Shown here piece by piece: positions 1 through 7,141 of a stretch of DNA of 64,000 nucleotides; within the stretch, counting starts at the first letter, position 1; each line of letters starts with the position of its first letter. The notes beneath the pieces are model-generated. The model had not been told where the DNA came from. It ran no database searches and saw nothing but the letters and a program-made list of their open reading frames with translations. Location of the stretch: assembly GCA_035263725.1 (NCBI GenBank), contig DATFRC010000054.1, positions 27,306 through 91,305 of the forward strand. Reading direction: 5' to 3'. The position numbers and the translations under genes are program-made. The stretch comes from DASXRA01 sp035263725. GTDB lineage: Bacteria; Actinomycetota; Actinomycetes; Mycobacteriales; Jatrophihabitantaceae.

Positions 1-1
1 G

Positions 2-508
2 ACCGCACAGCAACGAGCCGCGCTGGAGAGGCAGAAAGCCGCTGAGGCGGCCGCCGCGCGCGCAGCCATGGCCAAGGCCGCGGCGGCGCAAGCGGCGTCG
101 TCCGCGCCCCAAGCCGCGCCACAAGCCGCACCGGCGCCGGCGGCGGGCTCGTCGAGCCGGGTGCAGCAAGTGGTCAATTACGCCATCGCCCAGGTGGGGA
201 AGGCCTATGTCTTCGCGGGCACCGGTCCTGACGCATTCGACTGCTCCGGGCTCACCATGATGGCGTATGCGCAGGTGGGTGTGAGCCTGCCGCACGAGGC
301 CTCGGCGCAGTACAACTACGGAACGCACGTGAGCTCCAGCGATCTGCAGCCGGGCGACCTGGTGTTCCTGTACTCGCCGATCTCGCACGTCGAGGTCATG
401 GTCGGCCCTGATCTGGCCGTCTCCGCCGCGGACCCGTCGCTGGGCGTGCGGTACGTGCATCCGTCCCAAGACATGCAGGACTACGCCGGCGCGACCCGGA
501 TCCTGTGA
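2..508 (+). CDS. NlpC/P60 family cell-wall peptidase, 5'-truncated by window edge
   Basis: This is the 3' part of a D,L-endopeptidase of the NlpC/P60 family. The frame is open to the left edge, so the true start lies outside. The first ~45 codons are Ala/Gln/Glu-rich and then Ala/Pro-rich, like the end of a coiled coil plus a linker. An internal ATG at 68 is not a credible start because the same composition continues upstream of it. The catalytic domain follows: the nucleophile Cys is in FDCSGLTMMAY and the His in SHVEVMVG. Relatives (RipA/CwlO type) are secreted and cut peptidoglycan stem peptides during cell separation. The gene ends 4 bases from a convergent gene. The exact substrate cannot be read. 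Confidence 0.85.
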   Translation, partial: TAQQRAALERQKAAEAAAARAAMAKAAAAQAASSAPQAAPQAAPAPAAGSSSRVQQVVNYAIAQVGKAYVFAGTGPDAFDCSGLTMMAYAQVGVSLPHEASAQYNYGTHVSSSDLQPGDLVFLYSPISHVEVMVGPDLAVSAADPSLGVRYVHPSQDMQDYAGATRIL

Positions 509-512
509 TCGC

Positions 513-1052
513 TCAGGTGAGCGCGGCGTAACCGACGTCGCCGCGACCGCCGACGAGGATGGTGGCCAGCGCGTCGACGTGTCCTTCGATCGGCCGGTAG
601 CTTGCGCGCACCGTCGCCTCCACGCGACGCAGGAACGGCTTGGGAACACGGGTGGCCAAGGTGCAGTGCGGCACCCAGTGCTTCGGGTCGCTGCGGTCGC
701 CGAACGCGCGGGGCCACCCGGCCGCCTGCAGCGCAGTGTCGGCGTCGTGCTGGAGCAATTGCAGCAGCGGGGACGCGGCCGGACCGAGCCAGATCACGCC
801 GGCCCGCCCGAAGCGGCCGACCTCCGTCAAGCGGATCGCGATCGGCCGGTGCAATGCAGCCACCTCGGCGGCTGCGTCGAGCACCCGGGGTAGTTCGCCG
901 CGTTCGAGCCGGGCGGCGGCCAGGCTGAAGTGCGGGCGATGCGGGGGCACGTCCGGCAACGCGACTCCCGCCGCCCGCACCGCCTCACGCGTCTCGAGGA
1001 CCGCCTTGTCGGTGGCTGCGTCGAACGCGGCGCACACCACGGCGGTGATCAT
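513..1052 (-). CDS. 2'-5' RNA ligase / 2H phosphoesterase family protein
   Basis: A 179-residue protein with the two signature HxT/S motifs of the 2H phosphoesterase superfamily: HFSL near residue 43 and HCTL near residue 134. These histidines act on 2',3'-cyclic or 2'-5' phosphodiester bonds in characterised relatives (ThpR/LigT). The ATG at 1052 overlaps the TGA of the upstream NUDIX gene by 4 bases, which fixes the start and suggests translational coupling. It is the last gene of a minus-strand group after an MDR oxidoreductase and a NUDIX hydrolase. The physiological substrate in bacteria is not established for this family. Confidence 0.8.
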   Translation of the reverse strand: MITAVVCAAFDAATDKAVLETREAVRAAGVALPDVPPHRPHFSLAAARLERGELPRVLDAAAEVAALHRPIAIRLTEVGRFGRAGVIWLGPAASPLLQLLQHDADTALQAAGWPRAFGDRSDPKHWVPHCTLATRVPKPFLRRVEATVRASYRPIEGHVDALATILVGGRGDVGYAALT

Positions 1053-1453
1053 GGCGCGAGCAGCCGCGCGGCGTCGGCGGGTGACCAGTGCGTGATCGCG
1101 TCCCGGTAGCGGTCCGGCACCACGAGTCCCGCCAACGCGTCCGGGCTGAACAGCGCGACCTCGCTGTGCTCCGCGGACGCCGCGGGGACCTGGTCGGCGC
1201 GGGCCGCACACCCGTAGGCGAGCACGACGACCCGCTTGTGCGGGATGGCGTCGAACACGTAGGCGCCGAGGAGCGGCCCCACGACAGCGGAGAGCGATGT
1301 CTCTTCGTGGATCTCGCGGGTCAGGCCGTGCTCGAGCGACTCGTGCCGGTCGAGCCGCCCGCCGGGCAGCTCCCACTGGCCTCGGGAGTTGTGCGCGAGG
1401 ACGACGCGCTCACCCACCCAGATGACCGCTTTCACCGAGACCGGCCAGCGCAT
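1049..1453 (-). CDS. NUDIX hydrolase
   Basis: A 134-residue protein with a NUDIX box spanning about residues 31-53. It reads G-x5-E-x7-REIHEE and then T-S-L, so the usual Gly near the end of the motif is Ser, while all metal-binding Glu residues are kept. NUDIX enzymes hydrolyse nucleoside diphosphates linked to another group; the specific substrate cannot be read here. The single-domain size fits MutT-like housecleaning enzymes. It starts 2 bases after the MDR oxidoreductase gene ends and overlaps the RNA ligase-like gene by 4 bases, so the three are probably one transcript. Confidence 0.85.
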   Translation of the reverse strand: MRWPVSVKAVIWVGERVVLAHNSRGQWELPGGRLDRHESLEHGLTREIHEETSLSAVVGPLLGAYVFDAIPHKRVVVLAYGCAARADQVPAASAEHSEVALFSPDALAGLVVPDRYRDAITHWSPADAARLLAP

Positions 1454-1455
1454 AC

Positions 1456-2424
1456 TCAGATCTCGATCACGATCTTGCCGACGAGATCGCCGGCGGCCAT
1501 CGCGGCCATCCCGTCGCGGACTGAGGCGAGCGGCAGGATGCGGTCGATGTGGGGGCGCAGCCCGCTGGCGCGCAGGAAGGCGATCAGGTCGGTCAGCTCG
1601 GACTTCGTCCCCATCGTCGAGCCCACGACTGACAGCTGGAGAAAGTAGACGCGGGCCAGCTCGGCGGGCGGCTGGGAACCGGATGTCGCGCCGCAGACCA
1701 CGATGCGCCCGCCTGGCTTGAGCGACCTCACCGAGTGCGCCCAGGTGGCCTCGCCGACGGTCTCGAAGACGACGTCGACCCGCTCGGGCAGCCGCGCTCC
1801 AGACGCGAACGCCTCGTGCGCGCCGAGGTCGAGTGCCGCCTGCTGCTTCGCCTCGGTACGTGCGGTAGCCCAGACGCGCAGGCCCATGGCGCGGGCCATC
1901 ATGATCGCTGCGGTGGCGACGCCGCCAGACGCTCCCTGCACGAGCACCGTCTGCCCGGGCCGCAGCCCAGCCCTGACGAACAGCATGCGGTACGCAGTCA
2001 GCCACGCGGTCGGCAGGCAGGCCGCCTCAGCCCAGGACAGCTCGGCAGGCTTGGGCAACACGTTGTGGGCGGGGACGATCACGTGCTCGGCGAACGTGCC
2101 CTGGTGTTTCTCGGAGAGCAGGGTGCGCCCCGGGTCGAGCGTTTCGTCGCCGTCCCAGCCGTCGGTCGCGATCACGGCGTGAACGACGACCTCTTCGCCG
2201 GAGGTGGTGTCGATGCCGGCCGCGTCGCAGCCGAGAACCATCGGGAACTGCTCGGGACGGATACCCACTCCGCGAAGCGTCCACAGGTCGTGGTGGTTCA
2301 GGCTCGCCGCCTTGACCGCGACCGTGGTCCAACCGGCAGGTGGCTTCGGATCGGGGCGCTCGCCGACGATGAGGCCGGCCAGCGGATCGTCCGGGTGAGG
2401 GGCCGAAGCATAGGCAGCACGCAT
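1456..2424 (-). CDS. Zinc-type alcohol dehydrogenase / quinone oxidoreductase (MDR) family
   Basis: A 322-residue medium-chain dehydrogenase/reductase. The N-terminal GroES-like fold contains the NHHDLW segment, and the Rossmann fold has a Gly-rich loop GASGGVATAA near residue 165. The cysteine set of the structural zinc site is not obvious, which points to the zinc-free quinone-oxidoreductase branch that reduces quinones or enones with NAD(P)H. The length is normal for the family. It leads the minus-strand group with the NUDIX and 2H proteins. The substrate is unknown. Confidence 0.85.
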   Translation of the reverse strand: MRAAYASAPHPDDPLAGLIVGERPDPKPPAGWTTVAVKAASLNHHDLWTLRGVGIRPEQFPMVLGCDAAGIDTTSGEEVVVHAVIATDGWDGDETLDPGRTLLSEKHQGTFAEHVIVPAHNVLPKPAELSWAEAACLPTAWLTAYRMLFVRAGLRPGQTVLVQGASGGVATAAIMMARAMGLRVWATARTEAKQQAALDLGAHEAFASGARLPERVDVVFETVGEATWAHSVRSLKPGGRIVVCGATSGSQPPAELARVYFLQLSVVGSTMGTKSELTDLIAFLRASGLRPHIDRILPLASVRDGMAAMAAGDLVGKIVIEI

Positions 2425-2447
2425 GATGCCGAACCCTAGGTGAGCCG

Positions 2448-2711
2448 CTAGCGGGTCAGGTCCGCCGGTGCGGACGCGAGCGTCGCCTCGATCGCCTGGA
2501 CGAGGGCGCGGGCCGACTCGGCGGTCAGCTCCACCGCAACCCGCGCGCCCGGCCCTCGCGACGGGTTCGCGAAGTCGATGTTGAGCGTGTGCTCCGCGAG
2601 CGCGTGGACGGGGTGGTCGAAATAGACCGTGGCGTCGGTGACCCGGAACCAGCCCGCGGCTCCCTTGCCGCTGCCGGCGACGGTGATCGTTTCAGTGAGG
2701 TAGGTGCACAT
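2448..2711 (-). CDS. DUF6295 family protein
   Basis: A small 87-residue protein that I recognise as the DUF6295 family from its opening MCTYLTETITVAGSGKG and the following DATVYFDHP segment. No catalytic motif, signal peptide or membrane segment is visible, and no function is known to me. It starts 8 bases after the end of the dienelactone hydrolase gene on the same strand. Its first ~15 residues resemble the first residues of that hydrolase (LTAETITIAGAGG), a shared N-terminal module. The pair probably forms an operon. Confidence 0.7.
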   Translation of the reverse strand: MCTYLTETITVAGSGKGAAGWFRVTDATVYFDHPVHALAEHTLNIDFANPSRGPGARVAVELTAESARALVQAIEATLASAPADLTR

Positions 2712-2719
2712 CGCGATTC

Positions 2720-3448
2720 CTAGGAGAGGTGGCGGTCGAGGAAGTCGGCAATCTTGTCCCAGCCGTCGACAGCCGCCTCGACGCGGTACGAGGGACGGTC
2801 GACCGCGAAGAACGCGTGACCGGCACCGTCGTAGCTGTGGAACTCGAACTGTTTGCCGTGCTGACGCAGCAGGGTGGCAAGTTGCTCGACCTCTGGAGGG
2901 GACGGACGCTGGTCGTCCTTGCCGAACAGGCCCAGCAGGGGGCAGCTGAGGTCGGGCAGCTTCGGTACGAGGCTGGTCCTCGCGTCGTCGGGCGAGTCGC
3001 GGACGACGTACCCGCCGTAGCAGTCGACGGCGGCGTCGAGCGGCAGGCTGCACGCGGCGAGCACCGCCTGGCGCCCGCCCGAGCAATAGCCGATCACGCC
3101 GGCCTTGCCGTTGGATGTGTCGAGACCGCGCAGGTACGCGGCAGCGCCGCCCACGTCACCGACGAGACGGTCGTCGGGCACGCCGCCCTTGGCCCGGGCG
3201 GCGGCGGCCGCGTCGTCCGCATCGGCGCCGGGGGCCTCGCGGTGGAACAGGTTGGGGCAGACGGCGTCGCATCCGAGCTCGGCGAAGCGGCGCACGATCT
3301 CCTTGGTGGCCCGGTCATATCCCGGTATGTGGTGAATGACGACCATCCCGCCGCGGCGCTGGGGACCTTGCGGGCGGGCAAGGTATGCCTCGATCTCGTC
3401 GCCGCCAGCTCCGGCGATAGTGATCGTTTCCGCGGTCAGAGAGCTCAT
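2720..3448 (-). CDS. Dienelactone hydrolase family protein
   Basis: A 242-residue alpha/beta hydrolase of the dienelactone hydrolase family. The nucleophile is a Cys in GYCSGG near residue 121, and the triad is completed by an Asp (in GLFGKDD) and a His (in GAGHAFF). Family members hydrolyse 4-carboxymethylene-butenolide, but many actinobacterial copies have other, unknown ester substrates. It is distant from the pca operon in this window, so a role in 4-hydroxybenzoate breakdown is not implied. The ATG at 3448 is close to the divergent RNase gene. It is followed after 8 bases by DUF6295. Confidence 0.85.
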   Translation of the reverse strand: MSSLTAETITIAGAGGDEIEAYLARPQGPQRRGGMVVIHHIPGYDRATKEIVRRFAELGCDAVCPNLFHREAPGADADDAAAAARAKGGVPDDRLVGDVGGAAAYLRGLDTSNGKAGVIGYCSGGRQAVLAACSLPLDAAVDCYGGYVVRDSPDDARTSLVPKLPDLSCPLLGLFGKDDQRPSPPEVEQLATLLRQHGKQFEFHSYDGAGHAFFAVDRPSYRVEAAVDGWDKIADFLDRHLS

Positions 3449-3474
3449 ACGTGCATCTAACTAGAGTCTTCAAG

Positions 3475-3888
3475 ATGCCGTCCCGGATGCGCCGGCTGCG
3501 GAGGCTGCGCTGGCCGCAGGTTGCGCTTATCGCGCTGCTCGCGCTGGTCCTGATCGGCTACCTGGTGCACGCCGCGGACGCCCACCACCACGGCGGACTG
3601 CAGCGGGGCAGCGTCGCCCTTTCGTCATTGCCGGCGCAGGCGTCGCAGACGGTGCGCCTGATCGAGCAGGGCGGCCCCTTCCCGTACCCGCAGGACGGCG
3701 AGATCTTCAACAACGCCGAGCACCGGCTGCCCCCCGAACCTCGCGGCTATTACCACGAATTCACGGTGCCCACGCCCGGCTCCCCGGACCGTGGCGCCCG
3801 GCGCATCATCGCCGGTGGCGCAAACCGGGAGTTCTTCTACACCCCGGACCACTACGAGACGTTCCAGCGCGTGGACACGACGCGATGA
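3475..3888 (+). CDS. Membrane-anchored/secreted guanyl-specific ribonuclease (RNase N1/T1, barnase-like)
   Basis: A 137-residue protein with an Arg-rich N-terminus and a hydrophobic segment at about residues 15-33, so it is exported or anchored. The C-terminal half carries the catalytic set of the RNase Sa/barnase family: Glu95 in YYHEFTV, Arg109/110 in GARRII and His126 in TPDHYETF. These enzymes cleave RNA 3' of guanosine. I chose the ATG at 3475; a GTG at 3451 is possible but would lie 2 bases from the divergent hydrolase start. A barstar-like gene follows 145 bases downstream, an RNase-immunity arrangement, with a dispersed repeat between them. Confidence 0.85.
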   Translation: MPSRMRRLRRLRWPQVALIALLALVLIGYLVHAADAHHHGGLQRGSVALSSLPAQASQTVRLIEQGGPFPYPQDGEIFNNAEHRLPPEPRGYYHEFTVPTPGSPDRGARRIIAGGANREFFYTPDHYETFQRVDTTR

Positions 3889-4022
3889 GCGCTTGCGCGA
3901 AGAGTTTGCCGGCGGCGACGTGGCCCGCGCCGAAGGCGTGGGGTGGCGCGAGGCATCCGCCTCTTGGGGGCGGTGCCGGAGTGACACATCCGGCGGATGA
4001 GTCAGCGATGAGCGCTTGCGCG
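3884..4022 (+). repeat. Dispersed repeat, copy A (divergent, between RNase and barstar genes)
   Basis: It starts on the RNase stop codon with GATGAGCGCTTGCGCGAAGAG-type sequence that recurs at 36370 and 40740. The 16-base start GATGAGCGCTTGCGCG recurs at 4007-4022, so this copy is bracketed by a direct repeat. The middle is more diverged than in the other two copies. No reading frame of note lies inside. Confidence 0.75.
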
Positions 4023-4033
4023 GATGATCAGTG

Positions 4034-4321
4034 ATGGACAGGTATGTCGCCCCGGCTGCGACAAAGCGCGCGGCTATCTGCGCTATCTACGCCGCGGTTC
4101 AGGCCCCCGAGTGGGCGGCGCCCAACCTGGACGGGCTGATCGACGTGCTGCGGGACCTGTCCTGGCTGCCACCCGGGCCGATCGTGCTGCACTGGCCGGA
4201 CTCAGGGCGGCTACCGGCCGCAGACGAGCAGGCCATCCGCGCGGCGCTCGACATCGTGGCCGCGGACACCGCCCAGACCGACCGCCCGGTCTCCGTCGCG
4301 TACCCCGGAGTCGCACAGTGA
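4034..4321 (+). CDS. Barstar family ribonuclease inhibitor
   Basis: A 95-residue protein with the barstar signature: the NLDGLIDVLRDLSWLP helix region near residues 34-49, followed by the strand IVLHWPDSG. Barstars bind the active site of barnase-type RNases in the cytoplasm and protect the producer. It lies downstream of a secreted guanyl-specific RNase on the same strand, which fits an immunity role. The ATG at 4034 is used; a GTG at 4031 is also in frame. No membrane segment is present. Pairing with the neighbour RNase is an inference from position. Confidence 0.82.
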   Translation: MDRYVAPAATKRAAICAIYAAVQAPEWAAPNLDGLIDVLRDLSWLPPGPIVLHWPDSGRLPAADEQAIRAALDIVAADTAQTDRPVSVAYPGVAQ

Positions 4322-4369
4322 CGCCGTGCCGGATCTGCCCGCCCGCGCGGGTCGCTGCGCCGGCAGCGC

Positions 4370-5614
4370 GTGTCGCTGTTTAACACTGGAGGGGTGCCTT
4401 CCGAGTTGCCCGCCGGGGAGACGCCGCCGCGCGACGGCCGCCTGCCGCCGACGGCGCTGGACGAGTTGCGTGACCCGCCGTTCGGGATATACGTGCACGT
4501 GCCGTTCTGCGAGACCCGTTGCGGCTACTGCGACTTCAACACCTACACCGCCGTGGAGCTCGGGCCGAGTGTCAGTCGCGGGAGCTACGCCGACACCGTG
4601 CTGATGGAGCTGCGGCTCGCCCAGCATGTGCTGCGCGACCGCGCACCGCGGGTATCGACGATCTTCTTCGGCGGCGGGACGCCAACGGTCCTGCCTGCGG
4701 AGCACCTAGAGCTGATCGTCAAGGAGATCGGCGAGCGGTTCGGCATCGCGCCGGACGCCGAGATAACCACCGAGGCGAACCCCGAGTCGGTGACGCCCGC
4801 CTACCTCGCCAGGCTGCGCGCGGCAGGGTTCACCCGGCTATCGATCGGCATGCAGTCGGCGGTGCCACGCGTGCTGGAGGTGCTCGATCGCCGGCACCGT
4901 CCGGGACGCCCCGAAGAGGTCGTCCAAGAGGCCCGCGCCGCCGGCTTCGAACACGTCAACCTGGACCTCATCTACGGCGCACCGTATGAGAGCGAAGCCG
5001 ACTGGCAGGCGTCGTTGGACGCGGCGATCGGTGCCGCACCGGACCACATCAGCGCCTATGCGCTGGTCGTCGAGCAGGGCACAGCGCTGGCTCGACACGT
5101 CGCCCAGGGCATACTGCCGGCGCCGGACGACGACGTGCTGGCCGACCGGTACGCGCAGGCCGACGAGGCGCTGCGCCGCGCCGGGTTCGAGTGGTACGAG
5201 GTCTCCAACTGGGCGAAGACGCCTGCCGGCCGGTGCCGGCACAACGAGCTGTACTGGCGGGATGCGAACTGGTGGGGCGCGGGGCCCGGCGCCCACAGCC
5301 ACGTCGGGGGAGTGCGGTGGTGGAACGTCAAGCACCCGGTCCGCTACTCGACGCTGTTGGAGGCCGGGCGCAGCCCCGCGGCGGGACGCGAAGTGCTGGG
5401 CGGCAAGGCTCGGCTGACGGAGCGGATCATGCTGGGCATCCGGCTGCGTGAGGGCCTCTCGATGCTCGATATCCCGCAAAGCACCCACGCCAAGGTGCCA
5501 CAGCTCGTGGGCTGGGGGCTCGCCGACCAGGATGCCTTCCATGCCGGGCGGATCGTGCTGACCATGCGTGGCCGGCTGCTCGCCGACGCCGTGGTACGCG
5601 ACCTACTGGGCTGA
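4370..5614 (+). CDS. hemW: HemW, radical SAM heme chaperone
   Basis: A 414-residue radical SAM protein of the coproporphyrinogen-III-oxidase-like family. The cluster-binding motif CETRCGYC is at residues 47-54, followed by FFGGGTP. HemW proteins have Cys-x3-Cys-x2-Cys and lack the fourth adjacent Cys of HemN, as here; they bind heme and are thought to deliver it to hemoproteins rather than oxidise coproporphyrinogen. The GTG at 4370 gives the longest plausible N-terminus; a GTG at 4394 has GGAGG too close to serve it. It ends 12 bases inside a convergent gene. The gene order hemW / small hypothetical / hrcA-dnaJ is common in actinobacteria. Confidence 0.92.
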   Translation: MSLFNTGGVPSELPAGETPPRDGRLPPTALDELRDPPFGIYVHVPFCETRCGYCDFNTYTAVELGPSVSRGSYADTVLMELRLAQHVLRDRAPRVSTIFFGGGTPTVLPAEHLELIVKEIGERFGIAPDAEITTEANPESVTPAYLARLRAAGFTRLSIGMQSAVPRVLEVLDRRHRPGRPEEVVQEARAAGFEHVNLDLIYGAPYESEADWQASLDAAIGAAPDHISAYALVVEQGTALARHVAQGILPAPDDDVLADRYAQADEALRRAGFEWYEVSNWAKTPAGRCRHNELYWRDANWWGAGPGAHSHVGGVRWWNVKHPVRYSTLLEAGRSPAAGREVLGGKARLTERIMLGIRLREGLSMLDIPQSTHAKVPQLVGWGLADQDAFHAGRIVLTMRGRLLADAVVRDLLG

Positions 5615-5938
5615 GCCGTGCTGATCGAGGTCCAGGACTCGCACATGTAGCGCGGTGCGCTGGTGGAGCGCGGCGCGCAGCGCTCGGTGCAGGCCGTCCT
5701 CGAGATAGATGTCGCCGCGCCACTGCACCGCGTGGGGAAACAAGTCCCCGAAGAACGTGGAGTCCTCGTCCAGTAGCTTGTCGAGCGCGAGCTCGCGTTT
5801 GGTGGTGATGAGCTGGTCGAGCCGCACCGATCGCGGGGGCACGTTGGCCCAGTCGCGCGCGGACAAGCCGTGGTCCGGATACGGGCGTCCGCTGCGTACC
5901 GCCTTGAAGATCACCGCTCCGCCCAGAAGTCCCGTCAT
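5603..5938 (-). CDS. Conserved hypothetical protein (Rv2375-like)
   Basis: A 111-residue protein that lies between hemW and hrcA, where mycobacteria have a similar small gene (Rv2375, from memory). Visible landmarks are an N-terminal GRPYPDHGLSARDWANVPPR stretch and a C-terminal WRGDIYLEDGLHRALRAAL stretch, which recalls ParB/Srx-like folds (GxHR) but is too short to prove one. No signal peptide or membrane segment is present. It overlaps the end of hemW by 12 bases and is divergent from hrcA. The function is unknown. Confidence 0.75.
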   Translation of the reverse strand: MTGLLGGAVIFKAVRSGRPYPDHGLSARDWANVPPRSVRLDQLITTKRELALDKLLDEDSTFFGDLFPHAVQWRGDIYLEDGLHRALRAALHQRTALHVRVLDLDQHGSAQ

Positions 5939-5994
5939 GCCAGATGTCCGCGTGGCAGCGTATCGCGGGGCGGTCGCAGCCGCTGCGGAAATCG

Positions 5995-6000
5995 TAAGCT
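5995..6000 (+). promoter_or_regulatory. Putative -10 box of hrcA
   Basis: TAAGCT, about 25 bases before the GTG of hrcA, with GGAGAG (6012-6017) serving as ribosome binding site. No CIRCE-type inverted repeat is seen upstream of hrcA. Confidence 0.4.
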
Positions 6001-6024
6001 GTAGTGACGAACGGAGAGTGAGCA

Positions 6025-7044
6025 GTGAACGTCGACGAACGCAAGCTCGAGGTGCTGCGGGCCATCGTCGAGGATTTCATCGCCACCAGCGAGCCCGTCG
6101 GCAGTAAGGCATTGGCGGATCGGCACCACCTCGGCGTCTCCCCGGCAACAATCCGCAACGACATGGCCGCGCTCGAGGAGGAAGGGCTGATAGCCCAGCC
6201 GCACACCAGCGCGGGGCGCATCCCCACCGACGCGGGATACCGCGTCTTCGTCGACCGGCTGACGTCGGTGAAGCCGCTGTCCACCGCCGAGCGCCGGGCC
6301 ATCGAGGTGTTCCTCGACAACGCCGTCGACCTCGACGACGTGCTGCACCGGGCCGTGCGCACGCTCGCGCAGCTCACCCGTAATGTCGCGGTTGTGCAGT
6401 ATCCGTCGCTGTCCCGCAGCCGGGTGCGCCACCTCGAACTCGTCGCGCTGAACCCCGCCCGGCTGATGCTGGTGCTGATCACGGACACCGGCCGTGTCGA
6501 GCAGCGCTTGGTCGAGCTGCCCGCGTCGGTGGACGAGGAAGCGGTGGCGCAGCTGCGGACCACCCTGAACACCCGGCTGCGCGACCGGCTGCTCGCCGAG
6601 GCTCCCCAGATCGTCAGCGACCTGCCCAAGTCGGTGACGGCCGAGCTGCGTGGCCTGGTCGCCACGCTGACGTCGGTGTTGCTCGAGACGTTGGTCGAGA
6701 GGCACAGCGACCGGATCGTCCTCGGCGGCACGGCAAACCTCACCCAGCACGCCCTCGACTTCCCGGCGATTCGCCCCGTGCTCGAGGCCCTGGAGGAGCA
6801 GGTGGTGCTGCTGCGGCTGCTGGATCAGTCGGTGAACTCCACCCAGGTCATGGTGCGGATCGGCAACGAGAACCCGCACGAGGGGCTGCAGGCCACGTCG
6901 GTCGTGACGAGTGGATACGGGGTCCCCGGAGCCCGGCTGGGCGCCGTCGGGGTGCTCGGCCCGCGGCGCATGGACTACGCGCACACCATGGCCCGGGTGG
7001 CCGCGGTGGCCCGCTATGTCGGCGAGCTGATCGCCGAGAGCTGA
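6025..7044 (+). CDS. hrcA: Heat-inducible transcription repressor HrcA
   Basis: A 339-residue HrcA. The N-terminal winged helix (about residues 1-80) includes GVSPATIRNDMAALEEEG and the HTSAGRIPTDAGYR segment typical of the family, followed by the GAF-like and dimerisation regions. HrcA represses groE-type operons by binding CIRCE sites. The GTG start at 6025 has GGAGAG at a good distance. It is followed by dnaJ and rsmE on the same strand, the usual actinobacterial order. There is no CIRCE site in its own upstream region, so autorepression through that site is not supported here. Confidence 0.95.
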   Translation: MNVDERKLEVLRAIVEDFIATSEPVGSKALADRHHLGVSPATIRNDMAALEEEGLIAQPHTSAGRIPTDAGYRVFVDRLTSVKPLSTAERRAIEVFLDNAVDLDDVLHRAVRTLAQLTRNVAVVQYPSLSRSRVRHLELVALNPARLMLVLITDTGRVEQRLVELPASVDEEAVAQLRTTLNTRLRDRLLAEAPQIVSDLPKSVTAELRGLVATLTSVLLETLVERHSDRIVLGGTANLTQHALDFPAIRPVLEALEEQVVLLRLLDQSVNSTQVMVRIGNENPHEGLQATSVVTSGYGVPGARLGAVGVLGPRRMDYAHTMARVAAVARYVGELIAES

Positions 7045-7083
7045 GTTCGGCGTCGAGCCGGCTGGGAATGGCAGCGGCGTCCG

Positions 7084-7089
7084 TACACT
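7084..7089 (+). promoter_or_regulatory. Putative -10 box of dnaJ
   Basis: TACACT sits in the 97-base gap between hrcA and dnaJ, giving a leader of about 45 bases. A small hairpin (CTGG-TTG-CCAG, 7105-7115) follows it. It suggests that dnaJ has its own promoter in addition to readthrough from hrcA. Confidence 0.4.
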
Positions 7090-7141
7090 TGGCAGTCGAA
7101 GACACTGGTTGCCAGACACCTGAAGACAAAAGGACTCACAC

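Noticed and set aside
7044..7141. Possible CIRCE element near hrcA/dnaJ
   Set aside because: Only a weak TGGCA-N15-TGCCA is present; it does not match TTAGCACTC-N9-GAGTGCTAA.
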